A stretch of 64,000 bases of DNA from Rhodococcus sp. B7740 (GCF_000954115.1 NZ_CP010797.1:1736001-1800000); one strand, 5' to 3'. Positions 51,635-61,272 are shown, counted from the first letter of the stretch. The notes: a model not told the origin generated them from the letters alone. Numbers and translations: made by a program.

Positions 51635-51678
51635 TCGATCAAGACGACGGCGCGGTGGCGCGCCGTCGTCTTGATCGA
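51635..51678 (+). terminator. Strong intrinsic-type hairpin after the sseA-sufE operon
   Basis: A perfect stem of 20 base pairs (51635-51654 with 51659-51678; core GATCAAGACGACGGCGCG) around a GTGG loop, starting 4 bases after the sufE stop. It insulates sseA-sufE from the next gene. No T-tract. Confidence 0.85.
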
Positions 51679-51694
51679 TACAACGGGTCGTCGT

Positions 51695-51700
51695 TAGACT
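51695..51700 (+). promoter_or_regulatory. Candidate -10 box of the fourth PapA-like gene
   Basis: TAGACT, 62 bases before the ATG at 51763 and just after the terminator, so this gene has its own transcript. Confidence 0.45.
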
Positions 51701-51762
51701 CCGCGGCGGGGCATCGATGCCCAGTCCCCCGACGCTGACGACGAAGGTTGGTTGCTGCCGAT

Positions 51763-53232
51763 ATGGAGTTCACGGAGTTGGCGGACTACGCGGTTCCCGC
51801 GGGCACGCTCACCGAGTGGATACCCAGCGTCGGTCCGCAGGCCCGCACTCCTGAGGCCGCAGGGTGGCACCCCGACGCCAGGCCGACGTCCTACGTCCAC
51901 GAGGCGCACCTTCGTACGAGCCTGAGCAGTCCTCGTCGCGGCCGTGAATCATGGCTCGGCGCGGCCTTCGAGATCGCGGGCCCCCTGGACAAACCCGCGT
52001 TCCGCCGGGCAGTTCTGAACTGGATCGACCGGCACGAGGCGATGCGGTCGAGCGCGTCGATCGACGAGGTGACGGGCGAGATGACGCGGGTGACCGCGGC
52101 GCAGGGTGCCATCGACATCTGGCAGGTCGAGCAGGAACGGTGCGCGCAATCGAGCGAGGTGTTCGAGCACCTGCAGTATCTGTTCGACGAGTTCACCTCA
52201 CCGTTGATCTGGCCCGCCTACGCCTTCGTGACTCTCGAACCGGTGGACGAGACGCGTCCGATCACCGTCTTCTTCGCAGCGGATCACTCCATCATCGACG
52301 GTCTGTCCACGGTGTTGGTCGCGCACGAGATCGCTGCTCTGTACGGAGAGGAACTCGGCGGTGCGCCTGCTGCCCTGTTCGAGGCCGGCAGCTACCTGGA
52401 CTTCGGTTCCTCCGAACGCGAAAGGAATGCTGAGCTCGAACATTCGCACGACGCCGTGAGGATCTGGCGAGACTTCCTGGTCGACGGCGACGGCGAACTA
52501 CCGGCGTTCCCCCTCGACATCGGCGATCCGAGTCCGGACGATCTGCCGCAAGGCGGTTTGTCCGCGTGGGTGCTCGACCCCGAGCAGGCCGACTCGTTCT
52601 CGGTCGCGTGTCGCAAGACAGGACACAGCCTGTTCGCGGGATTGCTCGCGGTACTCGCCATCACCGGCTCGGAACTGGGCGGGGGTAGTCGTTTCCGCAC
52701 GGTAACGCCGGTGCACACCCGAGACGAGCCCCAGTGGGCCTCCGCACTCGGCTGGTTCGTCGGACTGTGCCCCATCTCGTTCGACATCGCCGGTGCCGAC
52801 TCGTTCGGTTCGGTGGTCGCGGCGGCCTCGGCCGAGGTGAAGAAGACCAAACCGATCGCCCGCGTTCCTCTCGATCGGGTATTCACCACTCTGGGCTACT
52901 CCGCCCGCCCGCGTTTCGTCGTCTCCTTCATGGACGTACGGTTCGCGCCTGCGGCCGAGCACTGGCCGGACTGGAACGCCAGAGCACTGCGCAGCAAGCA
53001 GTACCAGCACGACGTGTACATCTGGATCAACCGCACGCCGCAGGGAATCAACATCGCGGCTCGCTACCCCAACACCGAGCAGGCGACCGCTCGGGTGCAC
53101 GAGTACGTCGGTGCCTTCCGGAAGCTGTTGACCGATGTGGCGGACACCGGGACCGCGCGATTCCCTCTTCCGGACCACCACCGGTCCGATATCGGACATA
53201 CCGACACCGGTCAGATCGCTACCAATCAGTAG
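51763..53232 (+). CDS. PapA-like condensation-fold acyltransferase 4 (motif DHSIIDG)
   Basis: 489 residues. [19 protein letters not shown] and the C-terminal [15 protein letters not shown] are nearly the same as in the protein at 45867, marking a recent paralogue. Unlike that protein the motif is complete: DHSIIDG at 174-180 (His175, Asp179, Gly180). Start chosen by this homology, since the GAAGG upstream is too distant for a good ribosome binding site. It stands alone between a terminator and accA3, breaking the sufE-accA3 adjacency seen in M. tuberculosis. Confidence 0.84.
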   Translation: MEFTELADYAVPAGTLTEWIPSVGPQARTPEAAGWHPDARPTSYVHEAHLRTSLSSPRRGRESWLGAAFEIAGPLDKPAFRRAVLNWIDRHEAMRSSASIDEVTGEMTRVTAAQGAIDIWQVEQERCAQSSEVFEHLQYLFDEFTSPLIWPAYAFVTLEPVDETRPITVFFAADHSIIDGLSTVLVAHEIAALYGEELGGAPAALFEAGSYLDFGSSERERNAELEHSHDAVRIWRDFLVDGDGELPAFPLDIGDPSPDDLPQGGLSAWVLDPEQADSFSVACRKTGHSLFAGLLAVLAITGSELGGGSRFRTVTPVHTRDEPQWASALGWFVGLCPISFDIAGADSFGSVVAAASAEVKKTKPIARVPLDRVFTTLGYSARPRFVVSFMDVRFAPAAEHWPDWNARALRSKQYQHDVYIWINRTPQGINIAARYPNTEQATARVHEYVGAFRKLLTDVADTGTARFPLPDHHRSDIGHTDTGQIATNQ

Positions 53233-53301
53233 CTCGCTGCGACGCGTCCTCGATCCGCTGCAGCTGTACGGACCGATTGCAGCGACGACAGTGCCGATGC
53301 T

Positions 53302-53307
53302 TAGACT
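53302..53307 (+). promoter_or_regulatory. Candidate -10 box of accA3
   Basis: TAGACT, about 55 bases before the accA3 GTG, which also has AGGAGG 5 bases upstream. Confidence 0.4.
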
Positions 53308-53360
53308 CCGACGTGACGTTCGTAACGAAGCACGCGAGAAACACATCTGTAGGAGGCTCA

Positions 53361-55160
53361 GTGCCCAGCCATGCCAGTGCTCAGATCACCAAGGTTCTTG
53401 TCGCCAATCGTGGCGAGATCGCGGTGCGGGTGATCCGGGCGGCCGCCGATGCCGGGTTGGCCAGTGTCGCTGTGTACGCCGAGCCCGATGCCGATGCCCC
53501 GTTCGTACGGTTGGCCGACGAGGCGTTCGCGCTCGGGGGTCAGACCTCGGCGGAGTCGTATTTGGTGATCGACAAGATCCTCGACGCCGCCGCCAAGTCC
53601 GGTGCCGACGCCATCCACCCCGGCTACGGGTTCCTCTCCGAGAACGCCGACTTCGCCCAAGCGGTGATCGATGCCGGGCTGATCTGGATCGGGCCGTCTC
53701 CGCAGTCGATCCGCGACCTCGGTGACAAGGTCACCGCCCGCCACATCGCCGCCCGCGCCAAAGCACCGTCCGTGCCGGGCACCTCCGAACCGGTGAAGAA
53801 CGCCGACGAGATCCTCGCCTTCGCCGACGAACACGGTCTGCCGATCGCGATCAAAGCCGCGTTCGGTGGCGGCGGACGCGGCATGAAGGTCGCCCGTACC
53901 CGCGAGGAGATCCCCGAGTTGTTCGATTCGGCCACCCGCGAAGCGGTCGCGGCGTTCGGGCGGGGGGAATGCTTCGTCGAGCGGTACCTCGACAAGCCCC
54001 GCCACGTCGAAGCGCAGGTCATCGCCGACCAGCACGGCAACGTCGTCGTCGCAGGCACCCGCGACTGCTCGCTGCAACGCCGCTTCCAGAAACTCGTCGA
54101 AGAAGCCCCCGCCCCGTTCCTCACCGACGCCCAACGCAAGGAAATCCACTCGTCGGCGAAAGCGATCTGCCTCGAAGCCGGCTACTACGGTGCCGGGACG
54201 GTCGAATACCTCGTCGGCCAGGACGGCCTCGTCTCGTTCTTGGAGGTCAACACCCGCCTGCAGGTCGAACACCCCGTCACCGAGGAAACCTCCGGCATCG
54301 ATCTGGTGTTGCAGCAGTTCCGTATCGCCAACGGTGAGGAACTGTCGATCACCGAAGATCCCGAACCGCGGGGGCATTCGTTCGAGTTCCGGATCAACGG
54401 CGAAGACGCCGGCCGTGGGTTCCTGCCCGCACCGGGCCCGGTCACCACGTTCATTGCCCCGTCGGGTCCGGGTGTGCGCGTCGATTCCGGTGTCGAATCC
54501 GGCTCGGTGATCGGGGGCCAGTTCGATTCGATGCTCGCCAAGCTCATCGTCACCGGAGCCACCCGCGAGGAAGCCCTCGCGCGGTCGCGTCGGGCCCTTG
54601 CCGAGTTCACCGTCGAGGGGTTGGCGACGGTGATCCCGTTCCATGCTGCGGTGGTCTCCGATCCGGCGTTCATCGGCGACGGGGAGTCGTTCTCGGTGCA
54701 CACCCGGTGGATCGAAACCGAATGGGACAACCAGGTTGCCCCGTTCACCGCCGGGCAACCGATCGACGACGAGGAGGTGCTGCCGCGGCAGTCCGTCGTC
54801 GTCGAGGTCGGTGGCCGACGTGTCGAGGTCTCCCTGCCCGGGGAACTGTCCCTCGGTGGCGGTAACGGCGGCGGTGCCAACGCGGGTGCAGTGCGGCGTA
54901 AGCCGAAACCGCGTACCCGTGGTGGTGCCGGAGCCGGTGCGGCATCCGGTGACGCGGTGACCGCACCGATGCAGGGCACCGTGGTCAAAGTCGCTGTCGA
55001 CGAAGGCCACACCGTCGAGGCCGGGGACCTCATCGCCGTCCTGGAAGCGATGAAAATGGAAAACCCCGTCAACGCCCACAAAGGCGGCACCATCACCGGC
55101 CTGACCGTCACCGCAGGCGACGCCATCACCCAAGGCACCGTCCTCGCAGAGATCAAATAA
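53361..55160 (+). CDS. accA3: Biotin-dependent acyl-CoA carboxylase alpha subunit AccA3
   Basis: 599 residues with biotin carboxylase and biotin carrier domains. [17 protein letters not shown], the ATP-grasp loop [13 protein letters not shown] and [18 protein letters not shown] form the carboxylase; the C-terminus has [11 protein letters not shown] with the biotinylated Lys. A Gly/Ala-rich linker joins them. It supplies carboxybiotin to AccD5 and other beta subunits for malonyl- and methylmalonyl-CoA synthesis; BirA (37021) biotinylates it. GTG at 53361 follows AGGAGG. Corresponds to Rv3285. Confidence 0.97.
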   Translation: MPSHASAQITKVLVANRGEIAVRVIRAAADAGLASVAVYAEPDADAPFVRLADEAFALGGQTSAESYLVIDKILDAAAKSGADAIHPGYGFLSENADFAQAVIDAGLIWIGPSPQSIRDLGDKVTARHIAARAKAPSVPGTSEPVKNADEILAFADEHGLPIAIKAAFGGGGRGMKVARTREEIPELFDSATREAVAAFGRGECFVERYLDKPRHVEAQVIADQHGNVVVAGTRDCSLQRRFQKLVEEAPAPFLTDAQRKEIHSSAKAICLEAGYYGAGTVEYLVGQDGLVSFLEVNTRLQVEHPVTEETSGIDLVLQQFRIANGEELSITEDPEPRGHSFEFRINGEDAGRGFLPAPGPVTTFIAPSGPGVRVDSGVESGSVIGGQFDSMLAKLIVTGATREEALARSRRALAEFTVEGLATVIPFHAAVVSDPAFIGDGESFSVHTRWIETEWDNQVAPFTAGQPIDDEEVLPRQSVVVEVGGRRVEVSLPGELSLGGGNGGGANAGAVRRKPKPRTRGGAGAGAASGDAVTAPMQGTVVKVAVDEGHTVEAGDLIAVLEAMKMENPVNAHKGGTITGLTVTAGDAITQGTVLAEIK

Positions 55161-55214
55161 CGACATATCGGTAGCGATGCGAATTTTGGCTCGAATCCGG
55201 GCCTTGGATAGCGT

Positions 55215-55220
55215 TACCCT
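55215..55220 (+). promoter_or_regulatory. -10 box of a leaderless DUF1707 gene
   Basis: TACCCT, 6 bases before the ATG at 55227. Confidence 0.55.
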
Positions 55221-55226
55221 GTAGCA

Positions 55227-55652
55227 ATGTCCGAGCTTCCGGAAATTCGTATCGGTACAGCTGATCGGGAAAAGGCGCTCGACGCGCTGAGCCTGCACTT
55301 CAGCGAGGGTCGCCTCACGGTTCCCGAGTTCGACGAGCGTAGTGCCACTATCGCTTCGGCCACGACGCGTGGGGAGCTCGACACAGTATTCGTCGATCTC
55401 CCCGCGACGCCGGGTACGGCCCAGGCACCTGCTCGGACCGGGGCGTCGCCCGTTCCCGCAACGGCCGGAACCGGTATCGACTGGCGCGCAGTGGTGATGC
55501 CGGTGGTGATATTCGGTTCCCTGGCATTGTTCTTCCTCACCGACTTCGATCAGAACTGGCTCTTCTTCCTTCTCATTCCGTTGGCGGGTGTGGTGCTGTC
55601 GGCAGGTGGCCATTCCAAGAACGAGAAAAGGAAGAAGAAGAGGAATCGTTGA
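55227..55652 (+). CDS. DUF1707 domain membrane protein
   Basis: 141 residues. Residues about 6-60 are the DUF1707 domain (IRIGTADREKALDALSLHFSEG; RLTVPEFDERSATI), common in actinobacteria. Two hydrophobic segments (about 90-104 and 110-125) follow, ending in a Lys/Arg-rich tail (NEKRKKKRNR). Function unknown. Its stop overlaps the next gene's TTG start (TTGA). Confidence 0.9.
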   Translation: MSELPEIRIGTADREKALDALSLHFSEGRLTVPEFDERSATIASATTRGELDTVFVDLPATPGTAQAPARTGASPVPATAGTGIDWRAVVMPVVIFGSLALFFLTDFDQNWLFFLLIPLAGVVLSAGGHSKNEKRKKKRNR

Positions 55653-56335
55653 AGGCGCTTCTGTTCGATGTGTTCGGCACGGTGGTCGATTGGCGCACCA
55701 GTGTGGCCCGTGAGGTCGAATCTCTGTGTGGTTCCGACGTGGACAGTCATGCATTCGCCGACCGCTGGCGCAGCCTGTATCAACCGGCGATGGAACAGGT
55801 CAGGTCGGGTAGTCGACCGTTCACCCGGCTCGACGTACTTCATCTCGAGTCTCTTCGAGTCGTACTGTCGGAGTTCGACGTTCAGCTCGACGACGCCGAC
55901 GTCGCATCCTTGAACAACGTGTGGCACCGATTGGATCCGTGGCCGGACTCGGTGCCCGGTCTCACGAGACTGCGGACCGATTTCATCATCGCCCCACTCT
56001 CCAACGGCAATATCTCGTTGCTTCTCGACATGGCCAAGAACGCTGGGCTGCCGTGGGACGCGATCCTCGGTGCAGAACCGGTCCAGGCGTACAAGCCCAT
56101 GCCCGACGCGTATCTCCGCACCGCGGATATTCTGGGTCTGGAGCCGAGCGAATGCATGATGGTCGCTGCCCACAACAGTGATCTCGTGGCAGCAGCCGAC
56201 TGCGGGTTCGCTACGGCCTTCGTCGCCCGTCCACTCGAACACGGGCCGAGCCAGACCGCCGACCTCGCCGCGGAGTCGGACTGGACCCACAGCGTCGACT
56301 CGATCGAATCTCTCGCAACACAATTGGGCTGCTGA
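55649..56335 (+). CDS. Haloacid dehalogenase, type II-like HAD hydrolase
   Basis: 228 residues. The nucleophile motif is LFDVFGTVVDW (Asp7), motif II LSNGN, the Lys in EPVQAYKPMPDAY, and motif IV AAHNSDLVAA, which has Asn-Ser where the second Asp is often found, as is typical for type II 2-haloacid dehalogenases. Likely a small-molecule dehalogenase or phosphatase. TTG start coupled to the DUF1707 gene; convergent with the P-loop gene. Confidence 0.88.
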   Translation: MKALLFDVFGTVVDWRTSVAREVESLCGSDVDSHAFADRWRSLYQPAMEQVRSGSRPFTRLDVLHLESLRVVLSEFDVQLDDADVASLNNVWHRLDPWPDSVPGLTRLRTDFIIAPLSNGNISLLLDMAKNAGLPWDAILGAEPVQAYKPMPDAYLRTADILGLEPSECMMVAAHNSDLVAAADCGFATAFVARPLEHGPSQTADLAAESDWTHSVDSIESLATQLGC

Positions 56336-56348
56336 CCGCACCTGCCGC

Positions 56349-56912
56349 TCAGTGACGCGCGAGAGGAATGAGTTGGCGCGCAATCCACGCGTCCACGTCC
56401 CGATGCGACCGGAAGCGGACAATCATCAGCTCTGGGCGGCGCACACTCAGTTGCCGCACCCGCGCGGTGGTCGACCGATCGGTGTTCCACGCCCATCGAA
56501 TGATGTGCTCACGGTCGAGGAAGATGCGGTGCAGTGGCGGCTCGATGTTCCCGTTCCACAGCTCACGCCTACCGAACCTGCGGCGTAGCGTCCGAATAGT
56601 CACCTGCCGCATGACTGTTCGACGGGGTAGGTCGAGCCACAGGAACAGCTCGGCTCGATCGGCGAGACGGTCTCGGACATACTGCCATTCGGTGACCCAC
56701 GAAGAACGTGCAACGAACTCGTCGACGTCGTGCTCGAAGGTCGGACGCGGTGTCCAGTTCGGTCCGTGGAACAGGCTGTCGATCTCGATGTGTTCGATAC
56801 CGAGCAGGCACCCGAGGCGCGCGGCCAGCGTGGTCTTGCCGGAACCGGATGTTCCCGCGACGACGATTCGCGCAGGGCGATGTGGCAGCGCGGCATCCGG
56901 TCCGAAAATCAC
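56349..56912 (-). CDS. P-loop kinase-like protein (adenylate-kinase/topology-modulation type)
   Basis: 187 residues. Walker A is VVAGTSGSGKTTLAARL near residue 17; IEIDSLFHGPNWTPR and the LWLDLPRRTVMRQV strand match the small P-loop proteins often labelled topology-modulation or FlaR-like. GTG at 56912 was chosen because it overlaps the methyltransferase TGA (GTGA); the frame runs open for another 220 codons upstream, but only as antisense-like sequence over the methyltransferase. Substrate unknown. Confidence 0.82.
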   Translation of the reverse strand: MIFGPDAALPHRPARIVVAGTSGSGKTTLAARLGCLLGIEHIEIDSLFHGPNWTPRPTFEHDVDEFVARSSWVTEWQYVRDRLADRAELFLWLDLPRRTVMRQVTIRTLRRRFGRRELWNGNIEPPLHRIFLDREHIIRWAWNTDRSTTARVRQLSVRRPELMIVRFRSHRDVDAWIARQLIPLARH

Positions 56913-57556
56913 GACCGCGTCGCTCGTGTGCGGGCCAACAGATACGCCTGAGGCGTGGGTTCGTGCCCCATCGGGGCTCGATGCACGCGCACGTCCACCT
57001 CGAAGTCCGCGTCGACGAGCATGCCCGCGACTGCCTCGGGGTCGAGTCGATAGGCGTCGTAGGAGACCGAGTGCCCGTAGACGTGTTCGAGCCGCACTCG
57101 CTGGTCGCCGGACTGAAATGCCAAGAGCAGTGGACCGTTGGGCATGAGCACTCGATGCAGTTCGGCGAACACGGCAGGCAGGTGCGCCGGAGGGGTGTGG
57201 ATGATCGAGTACCAGGCAACGATCCCGGCGACGGAGCTGTCCCCCGCGTCCAACGCCTCCATGGATCCGACACCGAATCGCAGGTGCGGATGTTCGCGCC
57301 GAGCGACCTCGATCATGTTGGGCGACAGATCCATTCCCGCTACGTCGAGGCCGAGGCGGTGCAGCTCCGCGGTGACGCGGCCGGATCCACAGCCCACCTC
57401 CAGAACGGACCCGCTCGGTACCCGGGCCGCGAATGTCGCCAACAATCCGTGCTCGAGATGTCGGCCGTCGAGCTCGTCGCGGACGAGGTCGGCGTAGCTT
57501 TCGGCGACGGTGTCGTAGGCAGATCTCGTCATCGAAACATGCTGGTGCTCGGCCAC
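56909..57556 (-). CDS. Class I SAM-dependent methyltransferase
   Basis: 215 residues. SAM-binding motif I is VLEVGCGSGRVTAEL, motif II GMDLSPNMIEVAR, and a YSIIHTPP loop follows. Acceptor unknown. GTG start at 57556 lies 7 bases after TACCGT (leaderless); an in-frame ATG at 57532 is the alternative. Coupled to the P-loop gene downstream. Confidence 0.9.
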   Translation of the reverse strand: MAEHQHVSMTRSAYDTVAESYADLVRDELDGRHLEHGLLATFAARVPSGSVLEVGCGSGRVTAELHRLGLDVAGMDLSPNMIEVARREHPHLRFGVGSMEALDAGDSSVAGIVAWYSIIHTPPAHLPAVFAELHRVLMPNGPLLLAFQSGDQRVRLEHVYGHSVSYDAYRLDPEAVAGMLVDADFEVDVRVHRAPMGHEPTPQAYLLARTRATRS

Positions 57557-57561
57557 GGTGG

Positions 57562-57963
57562 CTACGGTACCGGCTCACCCGGCGTCGGCAGGTACGAGTG
57601 CGTCAGCATCTCGAAGAAGTGACCGGTCGGGTCGCGGAAGTACACTCCGCGGCCACCGTGCCCGGTGTTGACAGTGCCGGGTTCGGTCATCCGAGGATCG
57701 GCCCAGTGCTCGACGCCCTGGTCGACAAGCCTGGCGTAGGCCGCATCGAACAGATCGTCGCTGACTCGAAAGGCGTAGTGCTGGAACTGAATATCGTCGA
57801 AGGGAGGCTCGGCGAATTGAACGAGCGTGCCGTCGGTGAGTTGCACGTTGACGAACGGCCCCCACGACGGTGCCTCCGGCAGACCGAACAGCGTGCGAAA
57901 GAACGCCGCAGAGTCGGAACTGTTCTTCGCCACGATGATGGTGTGATCGAACGAAATGGACAT
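57562..57963 (-). CDS. VOC/glyoxalase-fold protein
   Basis: 133 residues with two beta-alpha-beta-beta-beta modules: SFDHTIIVAKNSSDSAAFF and the second ending GVYFRDPTGHFFEMLTHSY, which keeps the metal-binding His and Glu. Substrate unknown (dioxygenase, resistance or epimerase roles are all possible). AGGAGC precedes the ATG at 57963 by 7 bases; a longer frame upstream is not supported. Confidence 0.88.
   Translation of the reverse strand: MSISFDHTIIVAKNSSDSAAFFRTLFGLPEAPSWGPFVNVQLTDGTLVQFAEPPFDDIQFQHYAFRVSDDLFDAAYARLVDQGVEHWADPRMTEPGTVNTGHGGRGVYFRDPTGHFFEMLTHSYLPTPGEPVP
57564..57569 (-). promoter_or_regulatory. -10 box of a leaderless methyltransferase transcript
   Basis: TACCGT on the minus strand, 7 bases before the GTG at 57556; it lies inside the end of the VOC gene. 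Confidence 0.45.
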
Positions 57964-58130
57964 GCGCTGCTCCTGGGCAGTACGACGCCTCCATGCCTGA
58001 CGCAGTCCGTCATCGACACGCGACGCTGTCGCCGATGCTCGCACGGACCCCGAATCCGAGTCAACCGGTGAATTCACGGTCGCAGTTCGGTCATCTCCGA
58101 TGACAGCATCGCCGAGGAAAGGACCACAGC

Positions 58131-58655
58131 ATGGTCGGCAGACTTCTGTTCGTTCACGGTGCCGGCGGATTCGTCGACGACGCACCGCTGGCCAACGGGC
58201 TTGCGCAGGCTCTGCGCCTCGACCTTCGGATGCCGGAGCTGCCCGACACCGCCATGGGTTTCGAGGACTGGGCCGAACCGGTTCGGCAGCACCTGGACCG
58301 GCTCGGACCCGAGGATGCGGTGATTGCGCATTCTTTCGGCGCATCGATCCTCGTCAGAGTCTTGGCAGAACATCGCCGGGAGCGACCCCTGCGAGCCACT
58401 CTGTTGGCAATGCCGGACTGGACGCCGCGTGGGTGGGACGTCGCCGAATACGCGTTCACCACCCAGGAGCCCGAGACCGACCTGACGCTGCTTCACTGCC
58501 GGGACGACGACGTGGTTCCCATTTCTCACCTGGCGCTGAACTCGAAGGCTCTCCCGTCGGCGACGGTGGTCGAGTTCCCGACCGGTGGTCATCAGTTCGA
58601 CGGCATGATCGACGCTGTTGCCGCTCGAATCCTCCGACCGGGCGCTCACCGATAG
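58131..58655 (+). CDS. Small alpha/beta hydrolase
   Basis: 174 residues. VHGAGG near the start forms the oxyanion loop; the nucleophile elbow is AHSFGAS (Ser about 69), with Asp in LLHCRDDDVVPIS and His in PTGGHQFDG completing the triad. It resembles the small RBBP9/YdeN-type serine hydrolases. AGGAAAGGA precedes the ATG. Overlaps the convergent MobA-like gene by 10 bases. Confidence 0.87.
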   Translation: MVGRLLFVHGAGGFVDDAPLANGLAQALRLDLRMPELPDTAMGFEDWAEPVRQHLDRLGPEDAVIAHSFGASILVRVLAEHRRERPLRATLLAMPDWTPRGWDVAEYAFTTQEPETDLTLLHCRDDDVVPISHLALNSKALPSATVVEFPTGGHQFDGMIDAVAARILRPGAHR

Positions 58656-59179
58656 TCGTGATCGATTCCCGTTGCCCAGTGCGAACATTCGACGGCAACG
58701 ACGTCGTCTCTTCCCCTCAGGAAGTCTCGGGCACCGGAGTCTCCCGATGCCGATGCCACGGCTGCGTCCACGTGTCGACGCGCCAGAACGACAGGATGGC
58801 CGGGACGGCCGTCGAACACGGCCCTGGCGAGACCGGTGTCCCGCGCTGCGCCGAGTACTGCCCGAACCACCTCGGCTCCGACGTCCGGGGTGTCGACCAC
58901 GTGCACAACCGCGTACTCCGCGTCCGCCGTCGCCGCCAAGCCGGCGGTGAAGGAGGCGCTCATGCCCTGGTTCCAATGGGGCGTGTGCACCGCGATCACG
59001 CCGTCGGGCATGGGCGCATCTGCTGCGCCGAGAACCACGACCACGCGATCACAGCCACCGTCGCGCAGCGCCTGCACCGCCGTCCGCAACCACAGCCCGT
59101 CGTGGGCGAGAACCTTGGGTGATCCGTATCGCGTTCCGGCACCGGCGGCGAGCAGCACTCCGACGGCAAGGTCCGACAC
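58646..59179 (-). CDS. MobA-like nucleotidyltransferase (probable molybdopterin cytidylyltransferase type)
   Basis: 177 residues of the NTP_transf_3 family: VGVLLAAGAGTRYGSPKVL at the N-terminus, VVHVVDTPDVGAEVV for the metal-binding Asp, and GRPGHPVVLARRH. This layout fits MocA/MobA enzymes that add CMP or GMP to molybdopterin. GTG at 59179 with GGGAG 6 bases upstream; a longer frame was rejected. Next to a urate operon it could mature a xanthine dehydrogenase, but none is in the window. Confidence 0.82.
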   Translation of the reverse strand: MSDLAVGVLLAAGAGTRYGSPKVLAHDGLWLRTAVQALRDGGCDRVVVVLGAADAPMPDGVIAVHTPHWNQGMSASFTAGLAATADAEYAVVHVVDTPDVGAEVVRAVLGAARDTGLARAVFDGRPGHPVVLARRHVDAAVASASGDSGARDFLRGRDDVVAVECSHWATGIDHDYR

Positions 59180-59357
59180 GATCGCTCCCTTCTCCGTTGG
59201 GTGGAGTCTTGGATGTTCGCACAACGTCCACGTCGAGTACGCCCCGAAGTTTGTGCGCGCTCGACTAGCGAGGATAGGCGTGATGGCTGATTCTTAGTGC
59301 ACTTCTCCTGCAGCGTCGCAGGAATCCTGCCCTGTTGCTTCCGCGAGGTGCCCACCC

Positions 59358-61262
59358 ATGTCCGTCAAGCCCACCACACGCAAACGTGTCCATCCTGTCG
59401 ACGAAGTGCTTCCCGTTCCGAAACTTGCCGCCTACGGGTTCCAACATGTCGTCGCGTTCTACGCAGGCGCTGTCCTGGTACCGATCATCATCGGCAGCGC
59501 GATCGGACTGACCAACGAACAGTTGATCCACCTGATCAATGCGGATCTGTTCACCTGCGGCATCGCATCGATCATTCAATCGGTCGGATTCTGGAAGGTC
59601 GGCGTTCGACTCCCGCTGCTGCAGGGTGTGACGTTCGCCGGTGTCTCTCCGGTGATCGCGATCGCGATGGCGAACGGCGGCGGCACCGAGGGGTTGCTGT
59701 ACGTCTACGGCGCCGTCATCGTCGCCGGACTCGTCACCTTCTTCATGGCTCCGTACTTCAGCAAGCTGCTGCGGTTCTTCCCGCCGGTGGTGACCGGTAC
59801 CGTCATCACGATCATCGGTGTCGCGCTGCTCCCGGTGGCCGTCAACGATGCGGTGACCAATCCCGCTACGCACGAGCAGGATCCGACGAACGGCCGGTGG
59901 ATGGCGTACGCGATCGGCACGCTGCTGATCATCGTGCTGATCCAACGTTTCTTCAAGGGCTTCATGGCCACCATCGCCGTGCTGCTCGGCCTGGTGATCG
60001 GAAGCGCCGTGGCATTCGTGCTGGGAGACATGAACTTCGACGGCACCTCGGATGCATCGTGGGTCGGCTTCACCCAACCCTTCCTGTTCGGTGTACCCAA
60101 ATTCAGTGTCATCGCGATCATTTCGATGATCGTCGTCATGCTCATCATCGCCGTCGAAACCACCGGCAGTGTGTACGCGACGGGTGAGATCGTCGGCAAG
60201 CGCATCAAGAAGGACGACATCGCAGCGACTCTGCGGGCGGACGGAGTGGCCACCGTCATCGGCGGTACGTTCAACTCGTTCCCGTATACGGCGTTCTCGG
60301 AGAATGTGGGTCTGGTGCGCCTGACCGGTGTGCGCAGCCGGTGGGTCGTCGCCGCGGCCGGCGGCATCATGATCCTGCTCGGCCTGCTGCCCAAGACCGC
60401 GGCGGTCGTCGCGTCCATCCCGCCACCGGTACTCGGTGGTGCCGCGCTGGCGCTGTTCGCGACCGTCGCCGTGGTCGGAATCCAGACGTTGTCGAAGGTG
60501 GACTTCACCGATCATCGCAACCTGATCATCGTGGCCACCAGTCTCGGACTGGCGATGCTGGTGACCATTCAACCGTCGGTCTCCGAGGGCGTGCCGGATT
60601 GGCTCGAGATGTTGTTCGGCAGCGGCATCGTTCTCGGCGCGGTGTCCGCGATCGTGCTCAACGTGTTGTTCTTCCACATCGGCAACCGCGGCCAGGCGGT
60701 TGCAGGCGGTCCGGGTAAAGGCATCACCCTCGACAAGGTCAACGAGATGTCCGCCGAGGACTTCGCCGCCACGTTCGGCGGCCTGGTGCAGGGCACTCCG
60801 TGGGTGGTCGAACGCGCCTACCAGCAGCGCCCTTTCGCCGATGCGCACGGTCTGCGCGAGGCCTTCCAGGAAGCACTGTTAGCCGGCACCACCGAGGAAC
60901 AGATCGAACTGATCAACAGCTACCCCGATCTCGGCAGCGAGGACGCCACCGGCACCCTGAACGCGGCCGATCACGTCGGCCTGTCCAACCTCGAGGAGGA
61001 CGAACACAACAACATCGTCCAACTCGCCGCCGAGTACAGGGAACACTTCGGCTTCCCGCTGGTGATCTGCGCGCGGGAGACCGAACGCTACGATCGAGTC
61101 CTGGCCAACGGCTGGTCTCGCGTCGAGAACGCACCGTCGGCCGAGCGGTCGTTCGCGATGATCGAGATAGCCAAGATCGCCAACTACCGGTTCGACGATC
61201 TCGTGGCCGATGCCAACCCGATCGCGGCCGCGCGGTTCGGTCGCATCAACGATTTCAGATAG
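59358..61262 (+). CDS. NCS2 purine (urate/xanthine) permease fused to a degenerate UraD domain
   Basis: 634 residues. Residues 1-450 are an NCS2 (UapA/PbuX-type) permease with about 14 helices: AYGFQHVVAFYAGAVLVPI, VPKFSVIAIISMIVV, AVETTGSVYATGEI (signature Glu), and FNSFPYTAFSENVGLV. Residues about 458-617 resemble OHCU decarboxylase (EEQIELINSYPDLG; EYREHFGFPLVI; IEIAKIANYRFDDL). The catalytic His of the AHPDLG motif is Tyr522 and the Glu-Gln pair is Ala536-Ala537, so this domain looks inactive. It heads a urate operon; the next gene encodes a complete UraD. Confidence 0.92.
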   Translation: MSVKPTTRKRVHPVDEVLPVPKLAAYGFQHVVAFYAGAVLVPIIIGSAIGLTNEQLIHLINADLFTCGIASIIQSVGFWKVGVRLPLLQGVTFAGVSPVIAIAMANGGGTEGLLYVYGAVIVAGLVTFFMAPYFSKLLRFFPPVVTGTVITIIGVALLPVAVNDAVTNPATHEQDPTNGRWMAYAIGTLLIIVLIQRFFKGFMATIAVLLGLVIGSAVAFVLGDMNFDGTSDASWVGFTQPFLFGVPKFSVIAIISMIVVMLIIAVETTGSVYATGEIVGKRIKKDDIAATLRADGVATVIGGTFNSFPYTAFSENVGLVRLTGVRSRWVVAAAGGIMILLGLLPKTAAVVASIPPPVLGGAALALFATVAVVGIQTLSKVDFTDHRNLIIVATSLGLAMLVTIQPSVSEGVPDWLEMLFGSGIVLGAVSAIVLNVLFFHIGNRGQAVAGGPGKGITLDKVNEMSAEDFAATFGGLVQGTPWVVERAYQQRPFADAHGLREAFQEALLAGTTEEQIELINSYPDLGSEDATGTLNAADHVGLSNLEEDEHNNIVQLAAEYREHFGFPLVICARETERYDRVLANGWSRVENAPSAERSFAMIEIAKIANYRFDDLVADANPIAAARFGRINDFR

Positions 61263-61272
61263 AGAGCGCGAG

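Noticed and set aside
53358..55754. A 798-codon open frame on the minus strand over accA3
   Set aside because: Antisense shadow of accA3; its residues are D/R/G-rich with no known domain.
56913..57578. N-terminal extension of the P-loop protein over the methyltransferase
   Set aside because: The extension is Arg/Gly-rich and out of frame with the methyltransferase; the GTGA overlap at 56909-56912 gives a natural start.
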